Assembly: GCA_022496205.1 (NCBI GenBank)
Contig: WTXD01000033.1
Location: 62,001 to 126,000, forward strand
Source of the DNA: Gloeopeniophorella convolvens
Lineage: Eukaryota; Basidiomycota; Agaricomycetes; Russulales
DNA length: 64,000 bases
Direction: 5' to 3'
Numbering within the stretch: position 1 is the stretch's first letter; every line of letters begins with the position of its first letter. Made by a program: the position numbers and the translations under genes. This document shows, one piece after another, positions 1 to 10,084 of the stretch. The notes beneath the pieces were generated by a model. It worked only from the letters and a program-made list of their open reading frames with translations, was not told where the DNA came from and made no database searches.

Positions 1-2375
1 TCCTGATATATCATCCGAGCGAAAGCGGAAGACTCGGTGGCGTCAGTTTGTCCGTGGTCGACAGTTGAGTTGGCACCTGCGGTGGGTTGATGACCGGGAA
101 ACTGCACAGGATCGTAGGGACAGCAACTTCAGTGAGCATCAAATACCAAGATTTCGGAAACGGTGACCGTCGGCGAGTCAGCGCGAGTCAGACAAATGTC
201 GTTCAGGACGGGAACAAGGTCTACCAGACTCCACGTTCTGAGCCGGCGAGCCACGGCGCACCGGGTTCAGTGGCACTCACACCGGTAGGATCTTTTGCAG
301 GGCTGTGCGACTGTGCTCCATAGCGAGCCTTGTGGTCACCTGAAAACGCTCTCAGGCCGATGCCTTCTCATCAACAGCACGTAGCATCCAATTGGTTCTC
401 GGATAAACTTGGCGATCCTTGCAGAAAGACTTCCAGGCATGACGCCCCTGGGACCTGCCCATCGGGAACCGCGGTGTGTGTCTCTTCCTCAGATGCAGTG
501 CTGAATTTCCAGAGATCAGTTCGGACTTCCCGTCCCCCGTGCGCCCGAACGAAGTGGGCTGAGGGGGTAAATTCGGGACAAACAAGCTTGAGGGTGCCGG
601 TGGACTGCCACCACCTGTCCTGAATGACGGAATTGGGGAGGAACACAGGAAACTCATCATGGTCGTGCGCCGATGCGTCTGAGGATCATGTAGGCTGTGG
701 CGCATCGGAAGCACAGATAGTCACGTGTAGATCGTCGTGTCAATATAAGAGATGCGGCGCGCAACATCTTCCACGGTGCCGCCTCAGATCTGCATCATTC
801 AATCAACTCGACCCAGGGCTACAGCACCTCACGGACGCCAGGACAGGACCGCTCTATGGAAGAGCACTCATACAGAGTCAGTTGTCTCCAACGTGATCAA
901 TACCCTGCGCCGCCCGGGACCTTGCATGCTCGGCCTCATCGAAACAATGACGACGGTGGTCTCTGGATCGAGGATGTAGCGTCTCGCAAGATATATAAGG
1001 CCATCTGATCCCACCGCGGCGCCAGCCATGGGTAGCCGCGGATGTGAGTCTTGTGCGACTGCGCTGTGGGCGCTCCAGTCATCGAGTGGCGCCTCATGTC
1101 TGGGTGGATCGTAACCGGCTGGCCCGTGAAACCGAGGAGCCTATAACGACCTTTAGATGCAGTCAAAGAGGCATGAAGCGAAACCCACAGGAGCGGTGGT
1201 CTCGTAGCCTCGCGAATCTCCTGTCGGATGGCTGCCTCTAACGGGGACGTAGCCCGATGGGCCATCCGTGGGTCCTTGGCTCATGAACGGGTTTGTGTTC
1301 TGTATAGCCTAATCAGTCCCAGCGACGAGGATGCGGAACGCGCGAGCCTACTGGGAGAGCCGGGGCAGCTTGCTGCGGCGCGTGGTGCGGAGCGGGCTGG
1401 AACCCGTTGACAGACGGCATCATCTGCGGCTGCTCACAGCAGCCTGTACTATCGGAAGGCACAATGGGTGTGTTCCACTGGCTCGTTGCATGATGCTGGT
1501 GGTATAACTGGTATCGGGTCTTGATCGACCTCAGTTCTCCCAGTCGACGAGTCTGATATGAGCTCCTACCGCATAACCAGGTACGCCCGCGTCCCTGTAT
1601 TCTTCCGAGAGGGCGTATTGGTGTGGGGTACATTCATTGCACGCAGAGTGGGCGGAGTAGCCTTCTTGGTGTTCTTCTGCCATAGGCAAGGTGCAAATGT
1701 CCCGGGGCTCGAGGGGTCGATTGGCGCATGAGGTAGGATGTGGGTGTTCGTAGATATAGTGGCCGACCAAATAGACCGCAGGAGCCGTGACACTGGTACA
1801 ATATGACAGTTGGAAGAGTAACGCGGGAGGCTGACGATGGAGAGCCTGGAGGCCACTAGGAGACCGCGTTGCGCGTTCCCAAATATTGGCACCCACGGAA
1901 GTCCACAGTCAGAGCCCATAGGCCGATGCACAGCCTTGTAGATGCATAGCCTCATAACAGTTGCACAGCCCAATCACAGCCTCACAAGACGCACAGCCCC
2001 TAGAAACACATACAACCTCAGGTGGTAGCACAGCCTGGTGCACTTGGCCATACGAAAGTGTCTAGTAAGGGCATCCTTGGGCCGTTTCCGGGCTATTCGC
2101 TTGCCAACTTCTCCTCGTTGAATCGCGCCAACCACTTGCAGGTATGAGTACGTCGTGATGGGCAGGCGCCCACCCGCATAGAAGAACATAAAGCCTTCCA
2201 TCCGACGTTGCTGTCTGCTCGTCATATTGGTGCTTGGACATTAGCCATCGACCAGAGAACGACTCCAAACCAATGATGCCATATATTACTGGGCCGCAGT
2301 CTCGAAAATATCTCCGTATGCCGCACATATACCAGGTCCTCACCTCATGCCAAAAATGATATCCCTTCCTGTCAC
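1..2375. other. gene-poor start of window
   Basis: Only short open frames with mixed composition occur here on both strands. None shows a recognisable domain or joins into a longer gene through plausible splice sites. The longest (about 120-135 codons, minus strand, near 1.5-2.0 kb) overlap one another in different frames, as expected of non-coding DNA. It may be intergenic sequence or an eroded mobile element; no terminal repeats were seen. Confidence 0.4.
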
Positions 2376-4099
2376 CTAGCGTTCGGACATCTGGGCGAGG
2401 TAGTCCGAGAGCTGGCAAGCCGAGCAAATTAGTCGCACGTTATGGGGCACAGCACACTGTGAACACACCTTGAGCGCACCCGAGCGTATACTCTCACCGA
2501 GGTTCTGCACGTCCGGATTGGCGATGATGCGCGAGACAGCGTCACGCGCGGCGGACTCGATTCCCGCAAGGCTCCCATCACCTAGCAGGCCGCCGTCAGA
2601 CGCCTGTGCGAGCGCCTGCTCCTCCTCGTCGCGCCCGAAGTACTGGTTGGACGAGATGGAGGTCGCGCCCTGGAACTGCGCGAGGCGTGCGCGACCCTCG
2701 GCGACCGTGGAGGGGTCGTACGAGCCGCGCTCGAAGAACATGTCGCTCGAAATGGCCTTCTGGCCGCCGAAGCGCTCGCGCGCTGCGGTTGGGGCGTCGT
2801 CAGCGACGGGGGTACTCGATCTGAAGGTGAAGAGAGATGACATCAGTGACAGACGGGTCTTCGACAGGACACGAGCAACGCACGCTTTGGGAGCGGCGGG
2901 CTGTGCACGGGGCAGCGCGCCAAAGCCGAGCTTCTTCACGCCCATTCCGAGCCGCTCCACGTCCGCCGCGCTCCCGCCCGCCTTCGGCCCGGCGCTTTTG
3001 CCAGGCACGGACGCCGCCGCCGCCGCCTTGTTCTTCAGCTCGAGCGCTGCCGCTTCACGTGCAGCCTGCGCCTCGGCCTCCTCACGCTCCCGGTCGTAGC
3101 CCAGCTGGCGGATACGTTCGGCCTCGGCGGCAGCGCGCCGCTCAACCTCTGCAAAGTCGACCGGCGTTGCCTTCTTCGCGCCTAGGCCTTTCTTCGCGGG
3201 CCGCGCCGCCCCGGACCCGCCGACTGTGGACGACGCGGCGCTGCTTGACGTGAGCATGCGTGGGCTGCTCGCCATCGCTGCGGAACCTGCACGTAGGGCG
3301 GAGGAGGTTACTGTGCGAGGAGCGGTGACAGCGGGGGCCGAGGTGGCAGGGCCCGAGGCTGCCGCTGCAGGCGCGGACGCCGTCCGTCCAATTGATGGTG
3401 GCGCGGTCGGTTTGGTGGGGGCGGCGGCAGGCTTTGGTGTGGCAGGCTTGTCCCAGGATGAAAAGAAATCGTCATCCTCCGCGGTCGCAGCAGGTGCTGA
3501 GGCGGGCTTGTTGGTGTCGACGCCTTCGACGACGATCCCATACGGAAATCTATGTGGCGAGGTCACACGCGAGCCGGTGAGACAGCACGGGGGAACACGG
3601 TGCGTACTGGGCAACATCCTCTTTGACGCGACGTGCAAGCTCCTCCTTGTAGAGTTCGGCAACGCGACTCGTGTACTTCTTTTTGGTGTCAGAGTCGCTG
3701 AGTAGCGAGGAGCCGCCATGACGAGTGAAGAATTCGGTTGCAGATCCATTACCACCGACTTTCATGGTGCGCAGCTGGCCGAGCTGCCAGCTATCGAGGT
3801 TGGTAGACCTTGAGATTGGAGTTGTCAGGGTGTGATGTATGACGGGTGGCAGGAGATGCACCTGACAAAAGATATGTGCACGCCCATGTTACGGTGCACG
3901 CTGGAGCAATCCAGACAGATGTAGATGCCATAGGTTACGCTGGACCATGTCGGGTTCCGCGCTTGACAGTCAAAGCACATCTGCAAGCCTGATCGGCGGT
4001 TATCGTACACGGAGGTAAGATGCCACGCACTCTATTGCCCTTTCCCCCCTTGAGGACCTTGAAGACCTGGTCCGTCTCCGCTTTTGTGGGATCTGCCAT
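2376..4099 (-). CDS. GLO3: Glo3-type ADP-ribosylation factor GTPase-activating protein (ArfGAP2/3 family)
   Basis: This protein would stimulate GTP hydrolysis on Arf, acting in COPI-vesicle traffic between Golgi and ER. The start MADPTKAE is at 4099. Exon 1 ends at ...KGNR and splices to MCFDC. The ArfGAP zinc finger is visible as CFDC...CLDC (Cx2C-x16-Cx2C), followed by the arginine-finger region [12 protein letters not shown] and then STNLDSW. The middle is rich in Ala/Pro/Ser with a charged helical stretch ([20 protein letters not shown]). The C-terminal half has the Glo3 motif repeats [10 protein letters not shown] and [12 protein letters not shown], which separate this subfamily from Gcs1. 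The protein ends in [11 protein letters not shown]. Five introns are inferred. The last two (about 63 and 57 nt) are multiples of three without in-frame stops, so an unspliced reading runs through them. Family assignment is firm; exact splice sites are inferred. Confidence 0.93.
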
Positions 4100-4267
4100 G
4101 ATGTGAGTTGGAGTGGAAGAGGCGGGGGTGTTGGGAGATGGGGCAGGTGGAAAAGAATTAGTCGAGGCTGACGCTGGGCAGTGCTAAAACGCTCTAATTG
4201 ACACGTAATGATCTCGACGCTGTTCCTCGCAGCCGACACGGATGACAACAGCGCACCACCCGTCATC

Positions 4268-4339
4268 GCCCGCTTAGCTCAGTGGTAGAGCGCGTCACTC
4301 GTAATGATGAGGTCGGTTGTTCAATCCAGCCAGCGGGCA
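4268..4339 (+). tRNA. tRNA-Thr (anticodon CGT)
   Basis: A full cloverleaf can be drawn. The acceptor GCCCGCT pairs with AGCGGGC, the D stem is GCTC/GAGC, and the anticodon stem CGTCA/TGATG encloses loop CTCGTAA with anticodon CGT. The T arm is GGTTG-TTCAATC-CAGCC, followed by discriminator A. There is no intron. A run of T follows at once, fitting a pol III terminator. It lies between the divergently arranged GLO3 gene and an F-box-like gene. A second, slightly diverged copy is at 26281-26352. Confidence 0.93.
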
Positions 4340-4348
4340 TTTTTTTCT
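4334..4348 (+). terminator. pol III T-run after tRNA-Thr
   Basis: A run of seven T residues starts within a few bases of the tRNA 3' end, the usual RNA polymerase III termination signal. Confidence 0.6.
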
Positions 4349-4607
4349 CCTGGAGTCATGCGAACTCTGCGCGGGTCCGAGGCATATGTTGACCAGACGC
4401 CGCCTCTTTCGAGCTCGCTGCAACGCTGTCTTCCGTGTTACAGACGCCTAACGTGCGTGACAACCCCCGAGAAATGTGTGTTGGGTATTGAGTTTGTCTC
4501 ATTCAGACGTGCAACAACCGTGAGCGTCCCCGTCCTTTGTCTCAACTTCTTCTCATTTGACGGTATCACTCACTGTACCCTTGTAAGGGTGCAGGAGGTC
4601 AGCTCAG

Positions 4608-5764
4608 ATGTCTTCTTCCCTGGCCCTCAGCGACCCCACTGTCATCTCCTTGGTCGTCGAACACGCGCGGTGGTTGGACCTTGCTTCCCTCTGCCTCACA
4701 TCGAAATTCCTCTCGGCCTCGGCAGCTCGGCGCCTCTACAACTCCCTGATCCTGTCAGACCCAGTCATCGCTCTTCACGCCTGCGAAACCCTCGCGAGCT
4801 CTCCTCGTCTCGCCGCCCACGTCCGCACTTTGCTGGTGGGGCCGGGTCCACCGCCACTTTGGCACGCGTTCCAGCGTGCCCTTGAAGTGCTGCCCAACCT
4901 CGGGGTGCTTTCCGTGGAGGCTCGAGGCCTGCCCGTGTCGTGGGTCCTTCCGCGCGCGCCACCCTTCCGCTTGCGCGACCTGCGCCTCTCCATCCCGTGG
5001 GACGCGAAGGCTGCTGCGTTCGTGCGTGCGCAGCCGACACTCCGCGCCCTTCGCGTCCACGAGCCCCCCGCGGACAATGCAATATCCCTGGCCGCACCGG
5101 GACCCAACGCCCCGCCCCCGAACGACGCCCCAGCGGACGCAGATACGGACTCGGAGATAAAGCTCCCGTTCCTGGCATCCCTCGAGTGCTCGCCGCGCAT
5201 CGCGTGCGCATTCGTGCGCAGCCCTCTTACGCACCTGCAGATCTTCGGCGACCCCGGCGGCCCCGGCGCCTCGCACTTGCTGCGCCTCATCCCGCGTCTC
5301 GCCCACGCACGCGCGACGCTGCGCTCGCTCACACTATATGACGTGCCCGAGGCGAGCTCAGTGTCCGTCACGGCGCTCACGGCGCAGTACTGCCCGCAGC
5401 TACAGCGTCTCGGCGTGCTCCCGCTGCCGCCAGGTTCGGTGCGTGTCCTGCTACACGTCTGTTCTCCCTGTGCCCGTGACTGACTCGCAGTCTACCCACA
5501 TGTTAGCGTGCGGATATGCATGCCGTGCTGATGCGTTTCGACGCGCTCGCGGTGCTCGAGCTCGAGCTCGGCGCGTGGTCGCCACCCCCGCCAACCTCAC
5601 TGCAGCGTGCGCTCGTCGCCGAGTTACACATTTTCGGCTCCGGTCTGCGTGCGGTGTCCATGTGGGTGTCGGCGCGCCGCTTTGTGTGGCGCTACGATGC
5701 CGAGGCTGGCTCGTGGGCGGTGCAGGTCGATCAGCGTGAGACCGGTGGCTGGGGGCCTGCATGA
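4608..5764 (+). CDS. F-box-like/LRR-like protein of basidiomycete type
   Basis: Two exons are inferred: 4608-5438 and 5507-5764, with a 68-nt intron from gtgcgt to gttag; the junction reads PPGS-RADMHAV. The product is about 362 aa. The N-terminus has a degenerate F-box-like pattern: helix LALSDPTVISLVVEHA, then LDLASLCLTSKFLSASAARRLYNSL. A leucine-rich, Ala/Pro-rich body follows (LRDLRLSIP, LTHLQIFGD, LRSLTLYD). The same layout, with one intron in the same region, is seen in the gene at 19520-20723 (DLCTLCMVSKGFRKAAERALYRTL), so the two are paralogues. Such proteins may act as substrate receptors for SCF ubiquitin ligases, but the F-box is weak and no partner is evident. Confidence 0.75.
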
Positions 5765-6000
5765 TGCGCATGCGGCGCTGGTGCGTGGAGAGTGGACTTG
5801 GCAGAGAGGCCCGTAATCTGCTAAGCTACAGATGTCGTCCCCTATTACGAGCCTGGGACTTAGGAACTGATACCAATGTAACGCTGCTAGCATCCAGTCA
5901 CCTTTGAGCACGACCCATAGTGTGAGTATCATTTGCGGGAATCACATAAATATCATATAATCATACTCGTTCTCTTTGTGGACTTCTAATCTACTGTTCG

Positions 6001-7938
6001 CTATCGTGTATCCACAGTACGAGGTCCGTGCAAGAAGCAAGCGGCCCCCGTCGCACATTTTCTTCTCCAATACCACGATCGGTGATCCAGTGATAAGATG
6101 GTCTTATTCGTAGGGGTCATATTCATCAACATGGATGCTATTCGGAAGGTATCGTGAGATCGTAGGCCAGGTTGACTACAACGACGAAGCACATACGAGT
6201 CAGGGATCTCTGTGCGTCCAGCTATTTCGATCCTCGCCGCCTCGTTGATCAACCTCATCTGTTCCTGGCCAAGGACTGTACGGCTTTTCAGGCTAATCCT
6301 TGGGACAGGGATCGATGCGCTCCGGAGCGCGTCCACCCAATTCAACAGAGCAGAAGCAAACTGCCGTCCGTCGTCCTGATGACGCTTAACGGTGCCCTGC
6401 AATTTGGTTACCCACAGGCACTCAAAGCCCGGCCAATGGGCCACAGTATTTTGCGGAGGCGTCCGGAAGAATATGATTGCGAGAGGGGCGTCGAGTCTAA
6501 GGTGGCGGACATTCGGAGTGTTTGATGCGATTCGAAGCCAGTATTCAGGTCCCCAATTCTGGTATGGTGAGCCCAACTCTAATGAAAGGGCGAGAGTACC
6601 CCGGAGTGGCAGCATACTGCATAGTGCTACCGCGAGCGGTAGAAGTGCGCCGACATTGACTGTTTCGTCGCGTACGGAAATGTTGAGGAAGAGATCGCGG
6701 TTGTCCTGGTCGGTGATGTATTCGAACTTCCAACCGACCCCCGGATCGTCAGGTCGAGGGTCGGCCCTCGCAAACATGAGGAGATACTTGGTGCCGGTCT
6801 CGGCTCTGATGGTGGAAAAGGTGAGAAACTCCATGGCATCTCGCGGGATGGATGGGGACGAAAGGTGACTCTGCAGGGCGGGGACGATTCCGCCAACGGT
6901 TCGCGGGCGTGGGTCCCCCTTTTCTGACCATAGTGTAAGCTTGAGGGAGGCCTTCGGTGCTTCTAAACCCCTGAGAACCTTTATGCCGGCCTCTGCGCGA
7001 TTGTCCAGCTCCAGCTTCGCGAGGGATGGGAGAGAGATGGATCGCATGGATGTCGGAGGAGCGTCGATGGGAAGACAATGGCGCAGACTGAGGTTGACAA
7101 GTTTTGGCATACCAGATAGGGCGGACCAGAGCTGGCTATACGTTGGGTACTGGTAGAAATTAGCAGGTGCGGAGACCGGCGAAAACGGCCCTTCGACTGC
7201 GAGATGCGTGAGGTTGTGAAGGACCGGGGATTCCCAAAAGAAGTTAGCGTATCCTTCAACGGAGACGCGCTGTAAGTTCGGGGCGTGGTCGGCGAATGGA
7301 CGAGGCGGAAGTGAAGGATCGGGAGTTTCGGAATCTTCGCTGATGGCAATCTCGTAGGTCACTTCATCAGAACGTGACTTGAAGTGCGTCATGGCTGGAG
7401 CCCGGAGAGTTAAACACTCTGGTGTGTAGCCTTGTCGTTGCAGCGCGCGCGCGACGCGTGAACCAGTCAACACAGTGACTAAGCGAAGAAGGAAAACGGA
7501 CATACCGACTCGAATAGGGAAGAAGAGCCTCTCTGTACGATCCATACGCTCTATAACATATTCGTCGATGGGGATGAAATATTGAGCCCCAAAGAATGTG
7601 AAATAGAGGGGAGCATTTCCACTGCGGTATATCATCTCTTCGAACCACCGATCTCCAAGTACAAGCGTTGGCTTCCTCCAGAGCACGGCCGAATGGAGAC
7701 AAATGTTCCTCCAAGAACGACAAACATGAGAGACCTTGATCCACTGCAATTTCCCGTAGCGTAGAGCATGAGGCACAATGAGGCGAACAAGCATGTATCC
7801 CTCTGGGCGCAGAGGTATTGGCATGAGCGGTTCGCACAGCTGGCAGCACTGAAAAATTTCCGCGAGCACATCACCCGGCAGACGCTCAATTGGTCTTGTG
7901 GCATGAGCGGGAGCTCCAGCTGAGAGGAGGGGGGGCAT
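6001..7938 (-). CDS. F-box domain protein with leucine-rich body
   Basis: A single uninterrupted reading frame encodes 645 aa. The F-box lies near residues 15-65: IERLPGDVLAEIFQCCQLCEP, then WIKVSHVCRSWRNICLHSAVLW, the pattern common in mushroom F-box proteins. The rest has irregular leucine-rich stretches (PKLVNLSLRHCLPI, SLAKLELDNRAE, NVRHLRLDAPLA). By family it would dock Skp1 and recruit substrates to an SCF ubiquitin ligase; the substrate cannot be guessed. It resembles the gene at 29745-31628 in the WIK(V/I)(S/T)HVCR(S/L)WR block and in overall length. The last 30 or so residues look less regular, so a small 3' intron cannot be excluded. Confidence 0.85.
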   Translation of the reverse strand: MPPLLSAGAPAHATRPIERLPGDVLAEIFQCCQLCEPLMPIPLRPEGYMLVRLIVPHALRYGKLQWIKVSHVCRSWRNICLHSAVLWRKPTLVLGDRWFEEMIYRSGNAPLYFTFFGAQYFIPIDEYVIERMDRTERLFFPIRVGMSVFLLRLVTVLTGSRVARALQRQGYTPECLTLRAPAMTHFKSRSDEVTYEIAISEDSETPDPSLPPRPFADHAPNLQRVSVEGYANFFWESPVLHNLTHLAVEGPFSPVSAPANFYQYPTYSQLWSALSGMPKLVNLSLRHCLPIDAPPTSMRSISLPSLAKLELDNRAEAGIKVLRGLEAPKASLKLTLWSEKGDPRPRTVGGIVPALQSHLSSPSIPRDAMEFLTFSTIRAETGTKYLLMFARADPRPDDPGVGWKFEYITDQDNRDLFLNISVRDETVNVGALLPLAVALCSMLPLRGTLALSLELGSPYQNWGPEYWLRIASNTPNVRHLRLDAPLAIIFFRTPPQNTVAHWPGFECLWVTKLQGTVKRHQDDGRQFASALLNWVDALRSASIPVPRISLKSRTVLGQEQMRLINEAARIEIAGRTEIPDSYVLRRCSQPGLRSHDTFRIASMLMNMTPTNKTILSLDHRSWYWRRKCATGAACFLHGPRTVDTR

Positions 7939-8556
7939 TTGAATGATTATGAAGTTGGGAATGGGTCTGCCAGAGTACGGGTGGGGAGTGTGCCAGATGA
8001 AGCTGAGCTGAGAGCGGTAGTAGGGGGTAGTGGAGGCTTATTTGGAGGAGTCCCGTCGTAATCCTGGCTGCAGCTGCCAGCGCGACCTGCGATCGAACGG
8101 CTTCGTCCGAGCTGATGTCACATGGGACACACAGATCTCAGTCTGATCAATTGCGGAACGATTGTTTTCTGCGATAGTTATCTATTCTTCTCGATACAAT
8201 ATCTATCGAACCTCCCGTCACGATATCTCCCGAGTCGCGGCAGGTCGCTTGAAGACTCCTAGCACCTATCTGTGGGAACGTACCGATATCGACGCAGATA
8301 TAAATTCAACGTACATGTCCCCAACAACATACGGAACGGTGGACCAGGGGTGACGTGGCAGGAAGAGGGAGAGAGATGCTGAACGAGATCACGAGCGCGA
8401 GACTGTAGAGTACCAGAGCCGTAGTTAGACGTTGCCATAGAGTCCGGGAAACGCCGAATCTCCTCCTCCTCTGACACCACGCCCGGTGGCAACCCCGCCT
8501 CCAACGGTATGGGCGTCCTGGTACGCAGTGACTAGCGATAGGCCAGGTAGGTCAAG
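7939..8556. other. intergenic between two minus-strand F-box genes
   Basis: No supported gene. Short frames here are not conserved with anything recognisable. The stretch should hold the promoter of the 6001-7938 gene and the 3' flank of the 8557-9669 gene. Confidence 0.5.
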
Positions 8557-9669
8557 CTAGGAGTCCGCGGAAGGCCAATACGGAGGTAATTGTATGTCAA
8601 CCTCTGCGACGCGAGACACGAAAGTGGGGGTAGGATCATTCGTCTCGCATATCCTCACAAGTATCGATTCGTCACCATGTTGTAGTTTATCTGTCAAAAC
8701 TGTACGTAGATATTTCCCCCAGGCCTGCCATGCAGGACCTGTTGGTTCCGTACAAGAAAGCGAAATATATGCGACGACGGGGAGAGACAATGACGCTAGG
8801 AGTTCTTGGCATGAATCTGGCGTTCGGCACACTAACCAGGTGTGTCTTAACCTTGGAAGGACGGGGAGCTCACTTGAGCGTGCTTCTCTGTGGACGTGCG
8901 AGTCGAAGCGGAGCATCATGGTCTCCAACAGCGGCGCCGCGATGAGAACAGTCAGTATTTGGTCCGGATGCGACTTGGTTGTCAGTTCTAGTCGGGTGAT
9001 ACGCGTGAGTAGGTCCGCCATGTTTTGTGCGTTAAGGCCTGCATAGCGCAGTTGAAGGCTGTTGAGCGCTGGAAATGCGCTTGATGGGAGAGGAACGACG
9101 GCGCTAGCGCCGTGCTCGAGCACGAGTGAGCGTACGTTCACGAGTGTGTGGGAGAACAATGGTGCGAGCTGCATCTTGGAGCGATGGTCGAACCCTGAAA
9201 GGTGCAATGTTGCTAAGCGCGATGCGTGCCCGTCCGCCGCGAGGGTATCTGCCAACAAGCACGTCACGCGCGCCTCGAGTGTGACATGCAAAGGCCATCG
9301 CGCATTAACATGCAGAGCGCGCCTTGTGGCATACGCGGGCGTTCCGGTGGCTACCCGGGACCAGAATTCGGAAGTCCCAAGAACGACGTGGTGCCAGATC
9401 CTGCAGACCCTTGCTAGGATGTGGAGGTACGTGAGATGGGCAGTTGAATCATCACAAGGAACCTCGACAGCGGTGAACGGATCATCGGGTTTAACTGGCA
9501 ACGAGAGGACAAAGATGATCTGTAAGAGCTCTAAAGGGAGGAGGGCACTGATTGGCGATGGGAGTATTGGCAAGATTGGTGCAAGGGATGGGTCTGGAAC
9601 AGTTGGGCTGAGCGGCCGTGTCCTGTGCGTACTTCGAGAGACAATCCGCAGCAACCCTCTTAGGGACAT
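8557..9669 (-). CDS. F-box-like protein, short paralogue of the 10.1-11.6 kb gene
   Basis: An intronless frame of 370 aa. The F-box-like segment is ISALLPLELLQIIFVLSLPVKPDDPF, then YLHILARVCRIWHHVVLGTSEFWSRV. The body aligns well by eye with the gene just upstream on the same strand: DGHASRLATLHLSGFDHRSKMQL here against DGHASRIASLRLSQFDSRPEVQL there, with shared order of later blocks. It ends about 150 residues earlier than that neighbour, so it is a shorter paralogue or a truncated copy. Tandem duplication is the simplest origin. Its role is probably in SCF-type ubiquitination, but the F-box is divergent. Confidence 0.78.
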   Translation of the reverse strand: MSLRGLLRIVSRSTHRTRPLSPTVPDPSLAPILPILPSPISALLPLELLQIIFVLSLPVKPDDPFTAVEVPCDDSTAHLTYLHILARVCRIWHHVVLGTSEFWSRVATGTPAYATRRALHVNARWPLHVTLEARVTCLLADTLAADGHASRLATLHLSGFDHRSKMQLAPLFSHTLVNVRSLVLEHGASAVVPLPSSAFPALNSLQLRYAGLNAQNMADLLTRITRLELTTKSHPDQILTVLIAAPLLETMMLRFDSHVHREARSSELPVLPRLRHTWLVCRTPDSCQELLASLSLPVVAYISLSCTEPTGPAWQAWGKYLRTVLTDKLQHGDESILVRICETNDPTPTFVSRVAEVDIQLPPYWPSADS

Positions 9670-10084
9670 TGTCCACCTGGCTCACGGTTAGCTCACATAT
9701 CGAGACCGTGTTCGACTTGTCAAACTCACGAATTGGCTTGAACAATCGATCGGGGTCTGCTAAAGGGCCTGCGTTTCCGAGGACTACCAGAGTCCGGTGT
9801 ACCACAGGAGTAACCGAAGTTTAGGTGAGGTCTAGGGTTCTCGGAAGGGTTCACTGCAGCGACAATGAAGCCCGGCGTGGGGTTATGGGAAGTGCATCAG
9901 TCCGAGGTGTAAGCTTCAGTCAGTTGATACAGGCGGCAAATATTGAGCCGCTCCATGGCCAGCACGACGTCAGTGGTGTCAGGGAAACCTCGGGCCCCGC
10001 GGGGGGGAAAAGTCCCCCGGATCCCCGGTCCCCGGTCCGAGTCTCAGAGCGCTGGGCTTATCAGCATTACGTTAACTTGAATTG
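9670..10084. other. intergenic between F-box paralogues
   Basis: No gene supported. A GC-rich segment near 9995-10040 has several G and C runs with self-complementarity (a possible hairpin); no further feature is recognised. Confidence 0.4.

Noticed and set aside
2470..3099. 209-codon plus-strand frame opposite GLO3
   Set aside because: Ser/Ala/Arg-rich antisense of a clearly identified ArfGAP gene; no domain.
4755..5380. Overlapping minus-strand frames of 148-201 codons
   Set aside because: Antisense to a GC-rich F-box-like gene; arginine-rich, low-complexity translations.
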